NCBI GenBank assembly: GCA_001899085.1
Contig: MKVB01000003.1
Coordinates: 266,079 to 330,078 of the forward strand
Reading direction: 5' to 3'
Length of the DNA stretch: 64,000 nt
Origin: Devosia sp. 66-14
GTDB taxonomy: Bacteria > Pseudomonadota > Alphaproteobacteria > Rhizobiales > Devosiaceae
The notes under the pieces are model-generated. The model saw only the letters and a program-made list of their open reading frames with translations. It made no database searches and was not told the origin of the DNA. Positions within the stretch are counted from its first letter, which is position 1. Each line of letters starts with the position of its first letter. The translations under genes and the position numbers were made by a program. Positions 18,237 to 27,262 of the stretch are shown in pieces.

Positions 18237-21200
18237 TCAAATCGCCGGCAGGTCGAACATCGTCAGTTCGGCACCGGCAAGCTCGAGCGTCGAGGCGAGC
18301 TGATCCGTGCCGTTCAGCTCCAGCCGGACCGGAGGGTCGGTGAAGACCAGCATTATCGGGCGCGTGCGTTTGGAGATTACGCGCACGACGTCGCCGGACA
18401 GCTCGATCTCGAGGCCGTCCTGGGTGAGTGGCGCGCCATGCTCGAGGCCGGCGACGAGGAGGACCGAGATCGCGGCGGCATCGATGTCGGACGGCATCGC
18501 GGCGCCCAGCCGGGCCGCCTGGTGGAAGGCGAGCGGCAAGACGGCGCCGGCGCGGAGAAAGACCGGGATCTCCTCGAAGGGAGCGTCGACCCGGTGGGTC
18601 TCGCCGCCCTCATACCAGCGGTTGTGGAACAGGTGCCACCAGCGTCCCTCGGGGAGATAGACCTGCCGCGCGACCTCGCCTTCACGAATGATCGGAGCGA
18701 CGAGCAGGTCGCGGCCGAACATGTACTGGTCCCAGAGCGGCGCTGCCCGGCTGTCGTCCTGAAAGTCCAGCAGCATGGCGCGCAGCAGCGGCTGTTTTTC
18801 GGCGACACACCAGGCCGCCTCGCGCCGGAGGTAGGGCATCAGCGACATGCGCAGGTTGGCATAGAAGCGCTAGCCGGTCAGGGCCCGCTCATCGCCGGAG
18901 CGCTCGGCGATGTTCCAGGGGGTGCGGTCCTGGTTGAACTCGGCCTTGCTCTCGGCGTGGTACTGCATGATCGGGCAAAAGCACGCCATGGCCGCCGAAC
19001 GTACATAGAGCTCGGCGCTCGGCACTTCGCCCGAGAAGCCCCCGAGGTCCCAGCCCCAGAAGATCACCCCCGACATGCCGGCCGATAGGCCGGCGAGGAT
19101 CGAGCGCTTGAACGCGTCCCAGGTCGAACGCTCGTCGCCGGCCCAATGGGCCGGGAAGGTCTGGGCGCCGGTATAGCCGGCACGCGAGAAGCAGATGCCG
19201 CCATTCTGCTGGGCGAAGCGGTAATAGGCCGAGATGTACTCGCGCGGGTAGGCGTTGCGATGCTCGAGCCCGGTGCGGCCATCGGCGAAAACCAGGTCCT
19301 TGCCCCAGACCATCTCGCCGCCATCGGTCTTGAAGCCGTCGACGCCGAGCTCGTCGATCAGATACTGGCGCTTCGAAAACCACCAGTCGCGACCGGCGGG
19401 GTTGCTGAAATCCAGCAGCAGGCTGTCCTTGAACCAGCCTTCGGGCAGCCGGAGCGGCGTCCCGTCCGGGTGCTGCACGCCAAATCCTTCGGCGAAGAAG
19501 TGGTTTTCGTCATTGCGCTTCTGCAGGTGCTTCAGCGCCGCCGACTGCTTGATGATGGGGATCTGCCACAGGATCAGCCGCAAGTGGTTGTCGTGCAGGT
19601 GCTCGGCCAGGCCCTTGGGATTTGGCCAGCGGCCCCACCCGGGAAATGAGAAGTCCGCGTAACTGAAGGCTTCGGCGCCAGGCTTTTCGGCGTACTGGGC
19701 GTCATTGAAGATGTAGAAGGTAGCTTCGTCGGACCAGGCCTCGATGACGAGGACGGTGGCGGGGATATCGTGCTCGAGGGTGAGTGCGACCTGCTTTCGC
19801 ACTTCCGCCTCGCTGTCCCAGTTGTTGGAGGACATCCAGGGGCCGAGGGCCCAGGCGGGGACGGGTTCGGGATCGCCGGTCAGCGCCATGAACTGGCTGA
19901 CCTGCTCGGCGACGGAACCCGAAAGCAGGTCGATGGTCAGCCTATCGGCTTCGACGCCGAAGCGCGTCTCCTCGGGAGCGGCGAGGTCGAACCAGGAATA
20001 GGAATCGGTGGCGAGATGGAGCCCGAAGCCGGCGTCGGTATAGCCGACCGGCATCGGCATATAGGTCCTCAGCCCCTGTTCCTTGTACTGATTGTAGACG
20101 AACTGGTCGACGCGATTGCCGGCCTGATTGAGCGCGTTGTAGCGCTCGCCAAAGCCGTACCAGCCGCAGGGCGGATGGCTGAGGGTGGCGGAAATCTCGC
20201 GGATGCTGCCGTCTCGCGCCTCGAGCCAGGAGACATCGGTGAGGGTCGCCGGGCCCAGTTGCAGGGGGAGCGTGGTGTCGCCCGTGCCCGGGGTGATTTC
20301 GATCCGCCCGTTCGAAACGCCGATAGAGGCCGGGTCGCTGCCCGCCCGGCGGCGCCGAAGCGTCTCGTAGGCAAACGGTCCCACGACCACCTCGGGATGG
20401 GCCGCAAAGCGGATGCGATATGCCACCTCCGATCCGGCCGGAGTGCGGGGCAGGGCGAACTCCCAGCAGTCACCTCGAAAGCTGCCGGCAATGGCGGTTC
20501 TGCCGACCACGAGTTCCAGCGGTTCGGCGGCCGAGAGCGGCGAGGCCTGGGCCCGGACGATGACCTCGTCAGTGTCGGTGACGAGTTTGGGGAAGCGTTC
20601 TTCGAGCAGCGGCTCGTAGCGATTGCCGTTGCCCTCGGGGGCATGGCGGATGAAGCGGGTTTCGAGCTGGCCGAGGGTCTTGAGGCGTTGTGCGACAATG
20701 GGGGTCGGGGTGTCGACCAGCAGTTTTCGGCTTTTGGCGTAGCTGCCCTGCTCGGCGTAGTACCAGGCCAGCAGCTGGCGATCGGCCGGGGTGGCGCTCG
20801 CGAGGCGCTCGGCGCTGGTGAGGGTGCGGACCGCATCGACCAGTACCAGGTCCTCGCAGTCGAACAGCCCGAACGGTACCGCGGCGAGCAGCACGTCGAA
20901 CTCGAGCGACGCCCTGTCGGAGGACGACATCAGCGCGCCGAGCCGCACATGGTTGGCATAGACGTGGTTCTTCACCCGGCCGACGAGACGGGTGGTGCTC
21001 TCGTCGCGCGACAAGTGGTTGGTTTCGCGCAAAGCCGCCGCCCAGAGGGCGACCACCCAGGTGTCGGTGGCCTGGTTCTGGTTAGGCGAGAGCTCGCGCT
21101 CGAGGCGCGTGGTGATCGAGGTGCGGAGCGCGGTGGCCGTTGAGGAACTGAGCAGCGCGAGGTCGCCGGTGAGCGCGGCGAGGTAGAGGGCGAGCGCGGC

Positions 21201-21347
21201 TTCGACCGGATCGCTGGGATCGGCGTCGGCGAGGCGGGCGGCAATCTGTGGCGCGGCTGCCGCGGGGTCGCGCAGCAGTTCTGCATAGAGCTCGAGGAAC
21301 CAGGGGTGGCGGGTGGCGAGGGCGGGTTCGCGAGCGTCGGTTGTCAT
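18237..21347 (-). pseudogene. GH31 alpha-glucosidase-family gene interrupted by one in-frame TAG
   Basis: Read leftward from the ATG at 21347, the frame gives 825 residues and then TAG at 18872-18870. Without that stop it continues in the same frame (RFYANLRMSLMPYLRRE) for another 210 residues to 18237. The joined product would be a full-length glycoside hydrolase family 31 enzyme with a roughly 200-residue helical N-terminal extension. Catalytic residues are upstream of the stop: nucleophile D675 in DGFKTDGGE and acid/base D738 in HWAGDERSTW. The lost part holds the end of the barrel and the C-terminal beta domains. A true nonsense mutation, readthrough or a sequencing error are all possible. 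The gene sits last in the LacI-controlled sugar locus, so the substrate is probably an alpha-glucoside or related sugar. Confidence 0.8.
18870..18872 (-). other. In-frame TAG splitting the GH31 gene
   Basis: The codon lies between ALTG and RFYANLRM. One base change would restore TGG, CAG, GAG, AAG or TCG. Neither side shows a frame change. Confidence 0.85.
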
Positions 21348-21363
21348 GGCTGGTTCCGGTCTG

Positions 21364-21468
21364 GCACCCCTCCCCCTTGAGGGGAGGGGCTGGGGGTGGT
21401 GAGGCGATCCCCGGTGCTGACTGCGCCACCCCCACCCCCTATCCCCTCCCCTCAAGGGGGAGGGGTGC
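21364..21468. repeat. Palindromic intergenic repeat, family B
   Basis: Arms GCACCCCTCCCCCTTGAGG at the left and a complementary arm ending GGGGGAGGGGTGC at the right enclose about 50 bp. The whole could fold into one long stem. It lies between the binding-protein gene and the GH31 gene, next to a second copy at 21562-21679. Together these fill the 21348-21693 gap, which has no gene. Confidence 0.75.
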
Positions 21469-21561
21469 GATAGGCCGGTTCAGGTGGTAGTGGCCGAGAG
21501 CCCGGTGGCTCCCGGCCTTGCCCTTTGGGAGGCAAACTGGGTGACGGGAGTGCCGGTGTTT

Positions 21562-21679
21562 GTGGCCACCCCCACCCTTGATCCCTCCCCACAAGGGGGA
21601 GGGAGACGCAAGAACTGAGGCCGTCCAGCCATCGCCTCCCTCCCCCTTGTGGGGAGGGAATGAGGGTGGGGGTGGCCAC
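21562..21679. repeat. Palindromic intergenic repeat, family B
   Basis: The arms start GTGGCCACCCCCACCC and end GGGTGGGGGTGGCCAC, an almost perfect inverted repeat with CTCCCC(A)CAAGGGGGAGGG inner arms. It ends 15 bp after the binding-protein stop and could act as a transcription-attenuating hairpin between transporter and hydrolase. Confidence 0.8.
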
Positions 21680-21693
21680 AAGCTCGATGCGCC

Positions 21694-22929
21694 TTACAGC
21701 AGCCCCTCGATCGCTGCCTTGGCATCCTTCAGCGCCTGTTCCGGGGTCTTCTGGCCGAGCTTGGCGGCTTCGAGTTCCTTGCCCACGGCGTCGGTCAGCT
21801 GATTCCAGTTGCCGACCACCGGCGGGACCACTGCGGTATCGAGCGCCTGGAACACCACTTCGCGGCTCTCGGGGACCGGCTGGTCGAGATAACCCTGTAC
21901 GGCGGCCGGATCGGACACGGCGGGGAGTTCCCAGCCGGCGGCGATGCGGAGGTCGACGGCGGCCTTGGATGAGGTCAGGAACTTGATCCACTGATAGGCT
22001 TCGGCCGAGTGGGCGCTGTTGGCCGAAACAGCGACGCCGTTGGCGAAGAAGTGGTGCGCCTTGTTGGTCTTGCCCGGCTCCAGCGCGATGTCCCAGTTGA
22101 ACTTGGCGTTGGCGGCAAAGTCGCCGAGCAGCCAGATGCCGGTGCGGAGCATGGCGATCTTGCCGGCCTTGAACAGATCCTCGGAGGATTGGCCGGCCAT
22201 TTCGACATCTGACGGGGTGACCTTGTAGGTCGACACCTTGTCGATCATCCAGGACAGCGTCTCGATGTTCTCAGGCGAGTCGATGGTGACGGTCTTCTTG
22301 TCGGGCGACAGGATCGAGCCGCCATTCTGGGCGATGGTCTTGTAGAATTCCCAGAACTGGATCGGGGCGAAATCGCCCCACACACCCTTGGCCGGATCGG
22401 TCAGCTTCTGGGCTGCGGCAAGCTCGTCCGTCCAGGTCCAGTGGGCGGTCGGGTAGGCGACGCCGGCGGCGTCGAACAGGTCCTTGTTGTAGAACAGCAC
22501 GACGTTGGAGAAGCTCTCGACCAGGCCGTACTGCTTGCCGCCCTCGGCGAAAGCCGCGAGCGCCGTCGGGTTGTAGACCGAGGTCGAAAAGCCGGTATCG
22601 GCTGATATCAGCGGGGTGAGGTCGGTGAGCGCCCCCTTTTCCGCATAGGTGACAAAGTTCTCGAAGTTGAGCTCGAAGGCGTCGGGGGCCTGCTTGGCGG
22701 CAACGAGGGTCTGCAGCTTGGTGAAATAGGCGTCCCAGGCGGCGGTCTCGTAGGTGACCTTGATGCCGGGATGCTCGGCCTCGAAAGCGGCGATGGTGGC
22801 GTCGAGTTCCTTCAGGTAGTTCGGCGCGGCCGAGAAGGTCATGTACTTGATGGTCACGTCTTCGGCGAGCGCCGGGGTGGTGATGAGGGCGGTGGCAAGC
22901 AGCAGCCCGGTGAAAGTTCTACGCAGCAT
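21694..22929 (-). CDS. Extracellular sugar-binding protein of an ABC transporter
   Basis: A 411-residue periplasmic solute-binding protein of family 1 (MalE/UgpB-like). The ATG at 22929 follows AGGAGGAG and begins a classic signal peptide (RRTFTGLLLATALITTPALA, residues 3-22) with cleavage near ALA-ED. The mature start DVTIKYMTFS, the motif FEAEHPGIKVTYETAAW and VVLFYNKDLFDAAG are typical. With the two permeases upstream it forms an importer. Ligand is probably an oligosaccharide, judged from the downstream GH31 gene. Confidence 0.9.
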   Translation of the reverse strand: MLRRTFTGLLLATALITTPALAEDVTIKYMTFSAAPNYLKELDATIAAFEAEHPGIKVTYETAAWDAYFTKLQTLVAAKQAPDAFELNFENFVTYAEKGALTDLTPLISADTGFSTSVYNPTALAAFAEGGKQYGLVESFSNVVLFYNKDLFDAAGVAYPTAHWTWTDELAAAQKLTDPAKGVWGDFAPIQFWEFYKTIAQNGGSILSPDKKTVTIDSPENIETLSWMIDKVSTYKVTPSDVEMAGQSSEDLFKAGKIAMLRTGIWLLGDFAANAKFNWDIALEPGKTNKAHHFFANGVAVSANSAHSAEAYQWIKFLTSSKAAVDLRIAAGWELPAVSDPAAVQGYLDQPVPESREVVFQALDTAVVPPVVGNWNQLTDAVGKELEAAKLGQKTPEQALKDAKAAIEGLL

Positions 22930-22961
22930 GGTCTTTTCTCCTCCTTGAGACCGTTGGTTGG

Positions 22962-23792
22962 TTACTTGAGCCCGGTGTGGGACAGGCCCTTGATGATGAA
23001 GCGCTGGGCGAAGACGTAGACGGCGATGATCGGCAGCGTGGCGATCACCGCGCCGGCCATCAGCACGTTCCAGTCGGTGGTCCAGCGGCCCTGTAGCGCG
23101 CTGAGGCCCAGCGGCAGGGTCATCATCGAGGTGTCGGTGGTGATGATCAGCGGCCACAGGAAACTGTTCCAGCTGGCCATGAAGGCAAACACCGCGAGGG
23201 TGGCGAGCGCCGGCCGCGCCAGGTGGATGGCGATGGTGAAGAAGATCCTGATGTAGCCGGCGCCATCGATGAAGGCGGCTTCCTCGATCTCCCTCGGCAG
23301 TCGCAGGAAGAACTGTCGAAGCAGGAACGTGCCGAAGGCGCCGAAGCTCGAAGGCAGGATCAGCGCCTGGTAGGAATTGGTCCAGCCGAGCCAGTTCATG
23401 ATGATGAAGAGCGGGGTAAGGGTCACCTGCTGCGGGATCATCAGCGTCGCCAGATAGGCGTAGAACAGCACGGTGCGGCCGCGGAATTCGATGCGCGCGA
23501 AGGCGTAGCCGCTCATGGCGCAGAACAGCACCATCAGGGCGGTCGAGGTGACCGAGACGACAATCGAATTGAACAGGAACAGGCCGACCGGGGCGCTGTC
23601 GAACACCTTGGTGTAATTGTCGAGGGTTGCCGGGTCGGGCACCCAGTTGGGCGGAGTGACGAAGGTCGCTCCGGCGGTCTTCAGCGAGGTGGAGACCATC
23701 CAGGCGAAGGGCAACAGCATGACCACCGCGCCGGCGATCAGGATGGCATAGGTGGCGAGGTCGGTCGCGCGAAGCGGAGGCCGCTTGCGCAT
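22962..23792 (-). CDS. Carbohydrate ABC transporter permease (MalG-type)
   Basis: A 276-residue inner-membrane permease with six expected helices. The ATG at 23792 (MRKRPPLRATDLATYAILIAG) is preferred to an upstream in-frame start that would translate a palindromic repeat. The EAA loop REIEEAAFIDGAGYIRIFF, which contacts the ATPase, is intact. The C-terminus FAQRFIIKGLSHTGLK is the typical MalG ending. A 130-bp palindromic element separates it from the partner permease. Confidence 0.9.
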   Translation of the reverse strand: MRKRPPLRATDLATYAILIAGAVVMLLPFAWMVSTSLKTAGATFVTPPNWVPDPATLDNYTKVFDSAPVGLFLFNSIVVSVTSTALMVLFCAMSGYAFARIEFRGRTVLFYAYLATLMIPQQVTLTPLFIIMNWLGWTNSYQALILPSSFGAFGTFLLRQFFLRLPREIEEAAFIDGAGYIRIFFTIAIHLARPALATLAVFAFMASWNSFLWPLIITTDTSMMTLPLGLSALQGRWTTDWNVLMAGAVIATLPIIAVYVFAQRFIIKGLSHTGLK

Positions 23793-23801
23793 ACTGATAG
23801 A

Positions 23802-23924
23802 GACGGCCCCCTCCCGGCCTCCCCCATGAAGGGGGAGGTGAAGAGTCGAGGCTCTGTCTTCGATCGTGCCAAGTGCACTGGCAGGCACCTCCCCCTTCAT
23901 GGGGGAGGCCGGGAGGGGGCCGTC
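23802..23924. repeat. Palindromic intergenic repeat between the two permease genes
   Basis: GACGGCCCCCTCCCGGCC at the left and its complement at the right (GGCCGGGAGGGGGCCGTC) are perfect inverted arms, with inner arms CTCCCCCATGAAGGGGGAGG. The element splits an otherwise tight transporter operon and could tune expression of the distal genes. Confidence 0.8.
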
Positions 23925-23946
23925 TTGGCCAGCAAGGAACACCGGC

Positions 23947-24831
23947 TCAGCCATCGGACCGATCCAGTTTCTTCTGCAACAGGTTCTGCGCGATGGTGAC
24001 CGCGAAGATCAGGGCGAACAGCACCCAGGAGATGGCCGAGGCGTAGCCCATCTTGTAGTAGCTGAAGGCGTTCTTGTAGATCAGCTCGACCATCACCGAG
24101 GTGGCGCCGGCCGGGCCGCCCTGGGTCATGATCCAGACCTGGTCGAACACCTGGAACGACGAGATCAGCGAGATGGTGGTGACGAAGAAGGTGGTCGGCG
24201 CCAGCATCGGGAAGGTGATGGCCCAGAAGCGTTGCCAGGGTGTGGCGCCGTCTAGGGCCGCCGCTTCGTAGAGCGGCTCGGGGATATCCTGCAGGCCGGC
24301 GAGATAGATCACCGTGACGAAGCCGATATCCTTCCAGACCGAGGTGAGGATGACGCCGGTCATCGCCCAGGCCGGGTCGAACAGCCAGCCGGGGCCTTTG
24401 ATGCCGATGGCGCCGAGCGCGAAATTGATCAGCCCGTATTGCGGGTTGAGCAGCCATTTCCAGATCAGCGAGACCGCGACCCAGGAGGTGACGACCGGCA
24501 CGAAGTAGATCGCCCTGAAGACCACGCGCCCGCGGATGCGGCGGTTGAGCAGCAAGGCGAGGCCGAGCGCGATGATCACCACCGAGGGCAGGTAGCCGAG
24601 GATGAAGGTCAGGGTGTTGCGCAGCGCCCCGAGCACCGCCGGATCGGCAAGCGCAGTGAGGTAGTTGTCGATGCCGACCCAGTGGATTTCGCCGATCAGG
24701 TCCCACTGCGAGAAGCTGAGCACCAGCGAGGACAGCACCGGCGCCATCAGGAACACCACCATGCCGGCGAGGCTGGGCAGCAGCAGCACGGCGAGCGCGA
24801 GGTACTTGGAGCGGCCGGCGGCGGGGCTCAT
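23947..24831 (-). CDS. Carbohydrate ABC transporter permease (MalF/UgpA-type)
   Basis: A 294-residue inner-membrane permease. After a short cytoplasmic start, hydrophobic segments begin at LALAVLLLPSLAGMVVFLMAP. The EAA motif EAAALDGATPWQRFWAITFP is intact, and VFDQVWIMTQGGPAGAT is the usual loop. It precedes the MalG-type gene, so the two permeases form a heterodimer. No ATPase gene is nearby, so a shared MsmK/UgpC-like ATPase encoded elsewhere is needed. Confidence 0.9.
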   Translation of the reverse strand: MSPAAGRSKYLALAVLLLPSLAGMVVFLMAPVLSSLVLSFSQWDLIGEIHWVGIDNYLTALADPAVLGALRNTLTFILGYLPSVVIIALGLALLLNRRIRGRVVFRAIYFVPVVTSWVAVSLIWKWLLNPQYGLINFALGAIGIKGPGWLFDPAWAMTGVILTSVWKDIGFVTVIYLAGLQDIPEPLYEAAALDGATPWQRFWAITFPMLAPTTFFVTTISLISSFQVFDQVWIMTQGGPAGATSVMVELIYKNAFSYYKMGYASAISWVLFALIFAVTIAQNLLQKKLDRSDG

Positions 24832-24871
24832 GTAGGGCTCCCGCCAACTGACACCGGTCTGGCAGTTCTCG

Positions 24872-24970
24872 CCTCCCTCCCCCTTGAGGGGAGGGATTGA
24901 GGGAGGGGGTGGTGCGGTGACCTACTGATGGACCCCCACCCCCACCCCCTCCCCTCAAGGGGGAGGGGAG
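24872..24970. repeat. Palindromic intergenic repeat, family B
   Basis: CTCCCTCCCCCTTGAGGGG at the left and CCCCTCAAGGGGGAGGGGAG at the right flank CACCCCC-rich segments. It lies between lacI and the first permease gene. Confidence 0.7.
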
Positions 24971-24994
24971 CGGCGAAGCTGCATTGCGCGGCGC

Positions 24995-26017
24995 TCATCT
25001 CGTCCCTCGCTGGCCGACGCTGTCGCGTTCGACGATAGCGACGTCGACAAAGCTGTCGCGCGGGGCGTCGGTCTTGTTGAGGATGGCGCTGATCAGCCGG
25101 CCGGCGAGCTGGCCTTTGCCGAGGATCGACTGATCGACGGTGGTCAGCGCGGGGTAGACCATGCGCGAGATCGAGAGGTTATCGAACCCCATCACCGAAT
25201 AATCCTCGGGGATGCGCCTGCCGAGCCGATGGAGCCCGGCCAGCAGGCCCGCCGCGATGAGGTCGGCGGTGCAGAAGGCGGCGGTGGCGCCGCGCAGCGC
25301 CACAAGCTGCTCGGCGGCCTTGGCGCCCCAGTCGAAGGTGACGGAGCCGGAAAGGATGCGGCTCGGATCGAAGCCGATGCCGGCTTCGATGAGCGCCCGC
25401 TTGTAGCCATCGACGCGGCGCTCGATGACGCCGTCGGTGCGGATCACGCCGGTGACCAGCGCGATGTCCGCGTGGCACTTGCCGATCAGGTATCGCGTCG
25501 CCTGGTAAGCGGCGGCTTCGTCATCGACGCCGAGGCGGTAGAAGCTCGGATCGTCGATATAGCTGTCGATCAGCAGGGTCGGCAGGGCAAGTTCGCGCAG
25601 CCGCTGGTACAGGGCCTCGCGGTAGACGCCGAGGACGATCAGGGCGTCCATGTTCCAGTGCGACAACGTGTCGAGCTGGGCGTTGCCCTCCCCGACGCCC
25701 GACAGCATCATGTAGTAGCCGTTGGCGCGCAGCGCGCTTTCGATGCCGGAGATCATCTCGGCATAGAAGGGGTTGTCGAGCAGCAGCTGGTTCTGGTTCT
25801 CGGTGAACGGGATGATCACCCCGACCATGCGCGAGGCGTTGGAAACGAGGCTGCGGGCACTCATGTTGGGGCGGTAGCCGAGCGTCTTGACCGCCGCCAT
25901 GATGCGTTCGACCGTCTCGTCGGACGCCTTGGCGCGACGCCCATTGATGACGTTGGAAACCGTCATCGGCGAGACGTTCGCGGCAAGCGCGATATCCTTG
26001 ATGGTGGCCCGTGCCAA
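24995..26017 (-). CDS. LacI-family transcriptional regulator of the sugar locus
   Basis: A 340-residue regulator. The TTG start at 26017 follows GGGAGG and gives the normal N-terminus ARATIKDIALAANVSPMTVS with the LacI HTH and hinge helix (NVINGRRAKAS). The periplasmic-binding-like core follows: VGVIIPFTENQNQ, then RLGVDDEAAAYQATRYLI and GFDNLSISRM. Two dyads upstream (26034-26049 and 26105-26120) look like its operators, which implies autoregulation and control of the downstream transporter. Confidence 0.92.
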   Translation of the reverse strand: MARATIKDIALAANVSPMTVSNVINGRRAKASDETVERIMAAVKTLGYRPNMSARSLVSNASRMVGVIIPFTENQNQLLLDNPFYAEMISGIESALRANGYYMMLSGVGEGNAQLDTLSHWNMDALIVLGVYREALYQRLRELALPTLLIDSYIDDPSFYRLGVDDEAAAYQATRYLIGKCHADIALVTGVIRTDGVIERRVDGYKRALIEAGIGFDPSRILSGSVTFDWGAKAAEQLVALRGATAAFCTADLIAAGLLAGLHRLGRRIPEDYSVMGFDNLSISRMVYPALTTVDQSILGKGQLAGRLISAILNKTDAPRDSFVDVAIVERDSVGQRGTR

Positions 26018-26033
26018 AGCTGCAATCCTCCCA

Positions 26034-26049
26034 GGTTTTGCGTTAAACC
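26034..26049. promoter_or_regulatory. LacI operator dyad 1 (GGTTTTGCGTTAAACC)
   Basis: A CG-centred dyad of the LacI type lies just upstream of the lacI ribosome-binding site. It shares GGTTT..CGTTAAACC with the second site 71 bp away. Confidence 0.65.
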
Positions 26050-26104
26050 TTGAAGCTCGTGATGCCGCGCGTCGATTCTGAGTGACCGATCTGCGCGAGA
26101 GCTT

Positions 26105-26120
26105 GGTTTTACGTTAAACC
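26105..26120. promoter_or_regulatory. LacI operator dyad 2 (GGTTTTACGTTAAACC)
   Basis: This dyad has one mismatch between its arms. It differs from dyad 1 at a single central base. The 71-bp spacing is close to a whole number of helical turns, so looping is possible. Confidence 0.7.
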
Positions 26121-26294
26121 GACCCTTTCATAGGCGCCGGCGGCGAGGCTGTCAATCGCAGCGAACCGTTGCCGGCGACGCCGGTGCGGTCGGGGCGCCC
26201 GCCGGATCTGCCGCGACCTGGTGCTGGCTCGTTGTCGCTGTCAGCGAATTGTCAGCTTCCCGTCAGGATGGCGTCGATAAAGAGTGAGGCGGCG

Positions 26295-26354
26295 ATGAAA
26301 CTAAACGGTGTCAAATCACGTTTCTCGTCTTACGGCGGTTTCACGTCGTTTTGA
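26295..26354 (+). CDS. Possible 19-residue peptide upstream of the response regulator
   Basis: A short ORF with a GAGGCGGC leader encodes MKLNGVKSRFSSYGGFTSF. It has noticeably fewer GC-ending codons than its neighbours (AAA, CTA, TCA, TCT). It ends 63 bp before cenR. The start-stop pair, ribosome-binding site and codon character suggest either a leader peptide or a small conserved peptide. No function is known to me. The remaining 26121-26294 stretch shows no other gene. Confidence 0.35.
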   Translation: MKLNGVKSRFSSYGGFTSF

Positions 26355-26417
26355 TTGGCGGGTCGCAGGGCCCGGCAATAACTCACCAGTTTGAAGCCAA
26401 TGGCTTGGGGTACCAAC

Positions 26418-27101
26418 ATGAACAGACGGCGCATTCTGATTGTCGACGACGATGCCGACCTCCGGAAGACCTTGATCGATCAGCTGACGCACTATCGCGA
26501 ATTCGATCTGGTGGAGGCGGAGTCGGCGTCGGATGCGCTGGGCAAGGTCCGGGGTGCGCATGTCGACCTGATGCTGCTCGATGTCGGCCTGCCCGACATG
26601 GACGGCCGCGAGGCGGTCAAGATCCTGCGGCGCGAAGGGTTCAAGAGCCCGATCATCATGCTGACCGCGCAGGACAGCGATTCCGACGAGATCCTGGGGC
26701 TCGAGTCGGGCGCCAACGACTACGTCACCAAGCCGTTCCGGTTCTCGGTGCTGCTGGCGCGCATTCGCGCCTCGCTGCGCCAGCACGACCAGAGCGAGGA
26801 CGTGGTGTTCACCATCGGGCCCTACAGCTTCCAGCCGGCAGCCAAGCTGCTCGAAGCGCCTGACGGGGCCAAGGTGCGGCTGACCGACAAGGAAACCTCG
26901 ATCCTCAAGTATCTGTACCGCCAGGGTCCCAAGACCATCACCCGCGAGATCCTGCTCAAGGAAGTGTGGGGCTACAACAACCGGGTCACCACGCACACGC
27001 TCGAAACCCACATCTACCGGCTGCGCCAGAAGATCGAGCGCGACCCCTCCAATGCGCGGCTCCTGGTGACGGAAGACGGCGGCTACCGGCTGGTGCCGTA
27101 A
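26418..27101 (+). CDS. cenR: OmpR-family response regulator, CenR/OtpR type
   Basis: A 227-residue response regulator. The receiver domain starts NRRRILIVDDDADLRK, with phosphoacceptor Asp55 in LMLLDVGLPDMDG and conserved Lys in NDYVTKPF. The winged-helix domain has KVRLTDKETSILKYLYR and TTHTLETHIYRLRQKIERDP. IGPYSFQPAAKLLEA and the next gene (cyclic-nucleotide-binding) match the arrangement of Brucella otpR, an orthologue of Caulobacter CenR, which controls envelope homeostasis. No histidine kinase is adjacent. The symbol is given by motif and synteny memory. Confidence 0.75.
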   Translation: MNRRRILIVDDDADLRKTLIDQLTHYREFDLVEAESASDALGKVRGAHVDLMLLDVGLPDMDGREAVKILRREGFKSPIIMLTAQDSDSDEILGLESGANDYVTKPFRFSVLLARIRASLRQHDQSEDVVFTIGPYSFQPAAKLLEAPDGAKVRLTDKETSILKYLYRQGPKTITREILLKEVWGYNNRVTTHTLETHIYRLRQKIERDPSNARLLVTEDGGYRLVP

Positions 27102-27262
27102 CGTCGAGGCCCGAGGACAGGCAGTGCATAACTTTTGCCGCGTGGGCTGACGCGGCAAAAGGGATTCCTGACAGCGGCAAGAAATGCTCTATATCGAGGG
27201 CCGCGGCACAAGCGGGCGCTGAGGCGTCCGGAATGTGGCCAGCGGTCCGGGAATAGGGCGGG

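Noticed and set aside
23793-23954. Upstream start for the MalG-type permease
   Set aside because: It would translate the palindromic repeat at 23802-23924; the helical start MRKRPPLR at 23792 is the normal one.
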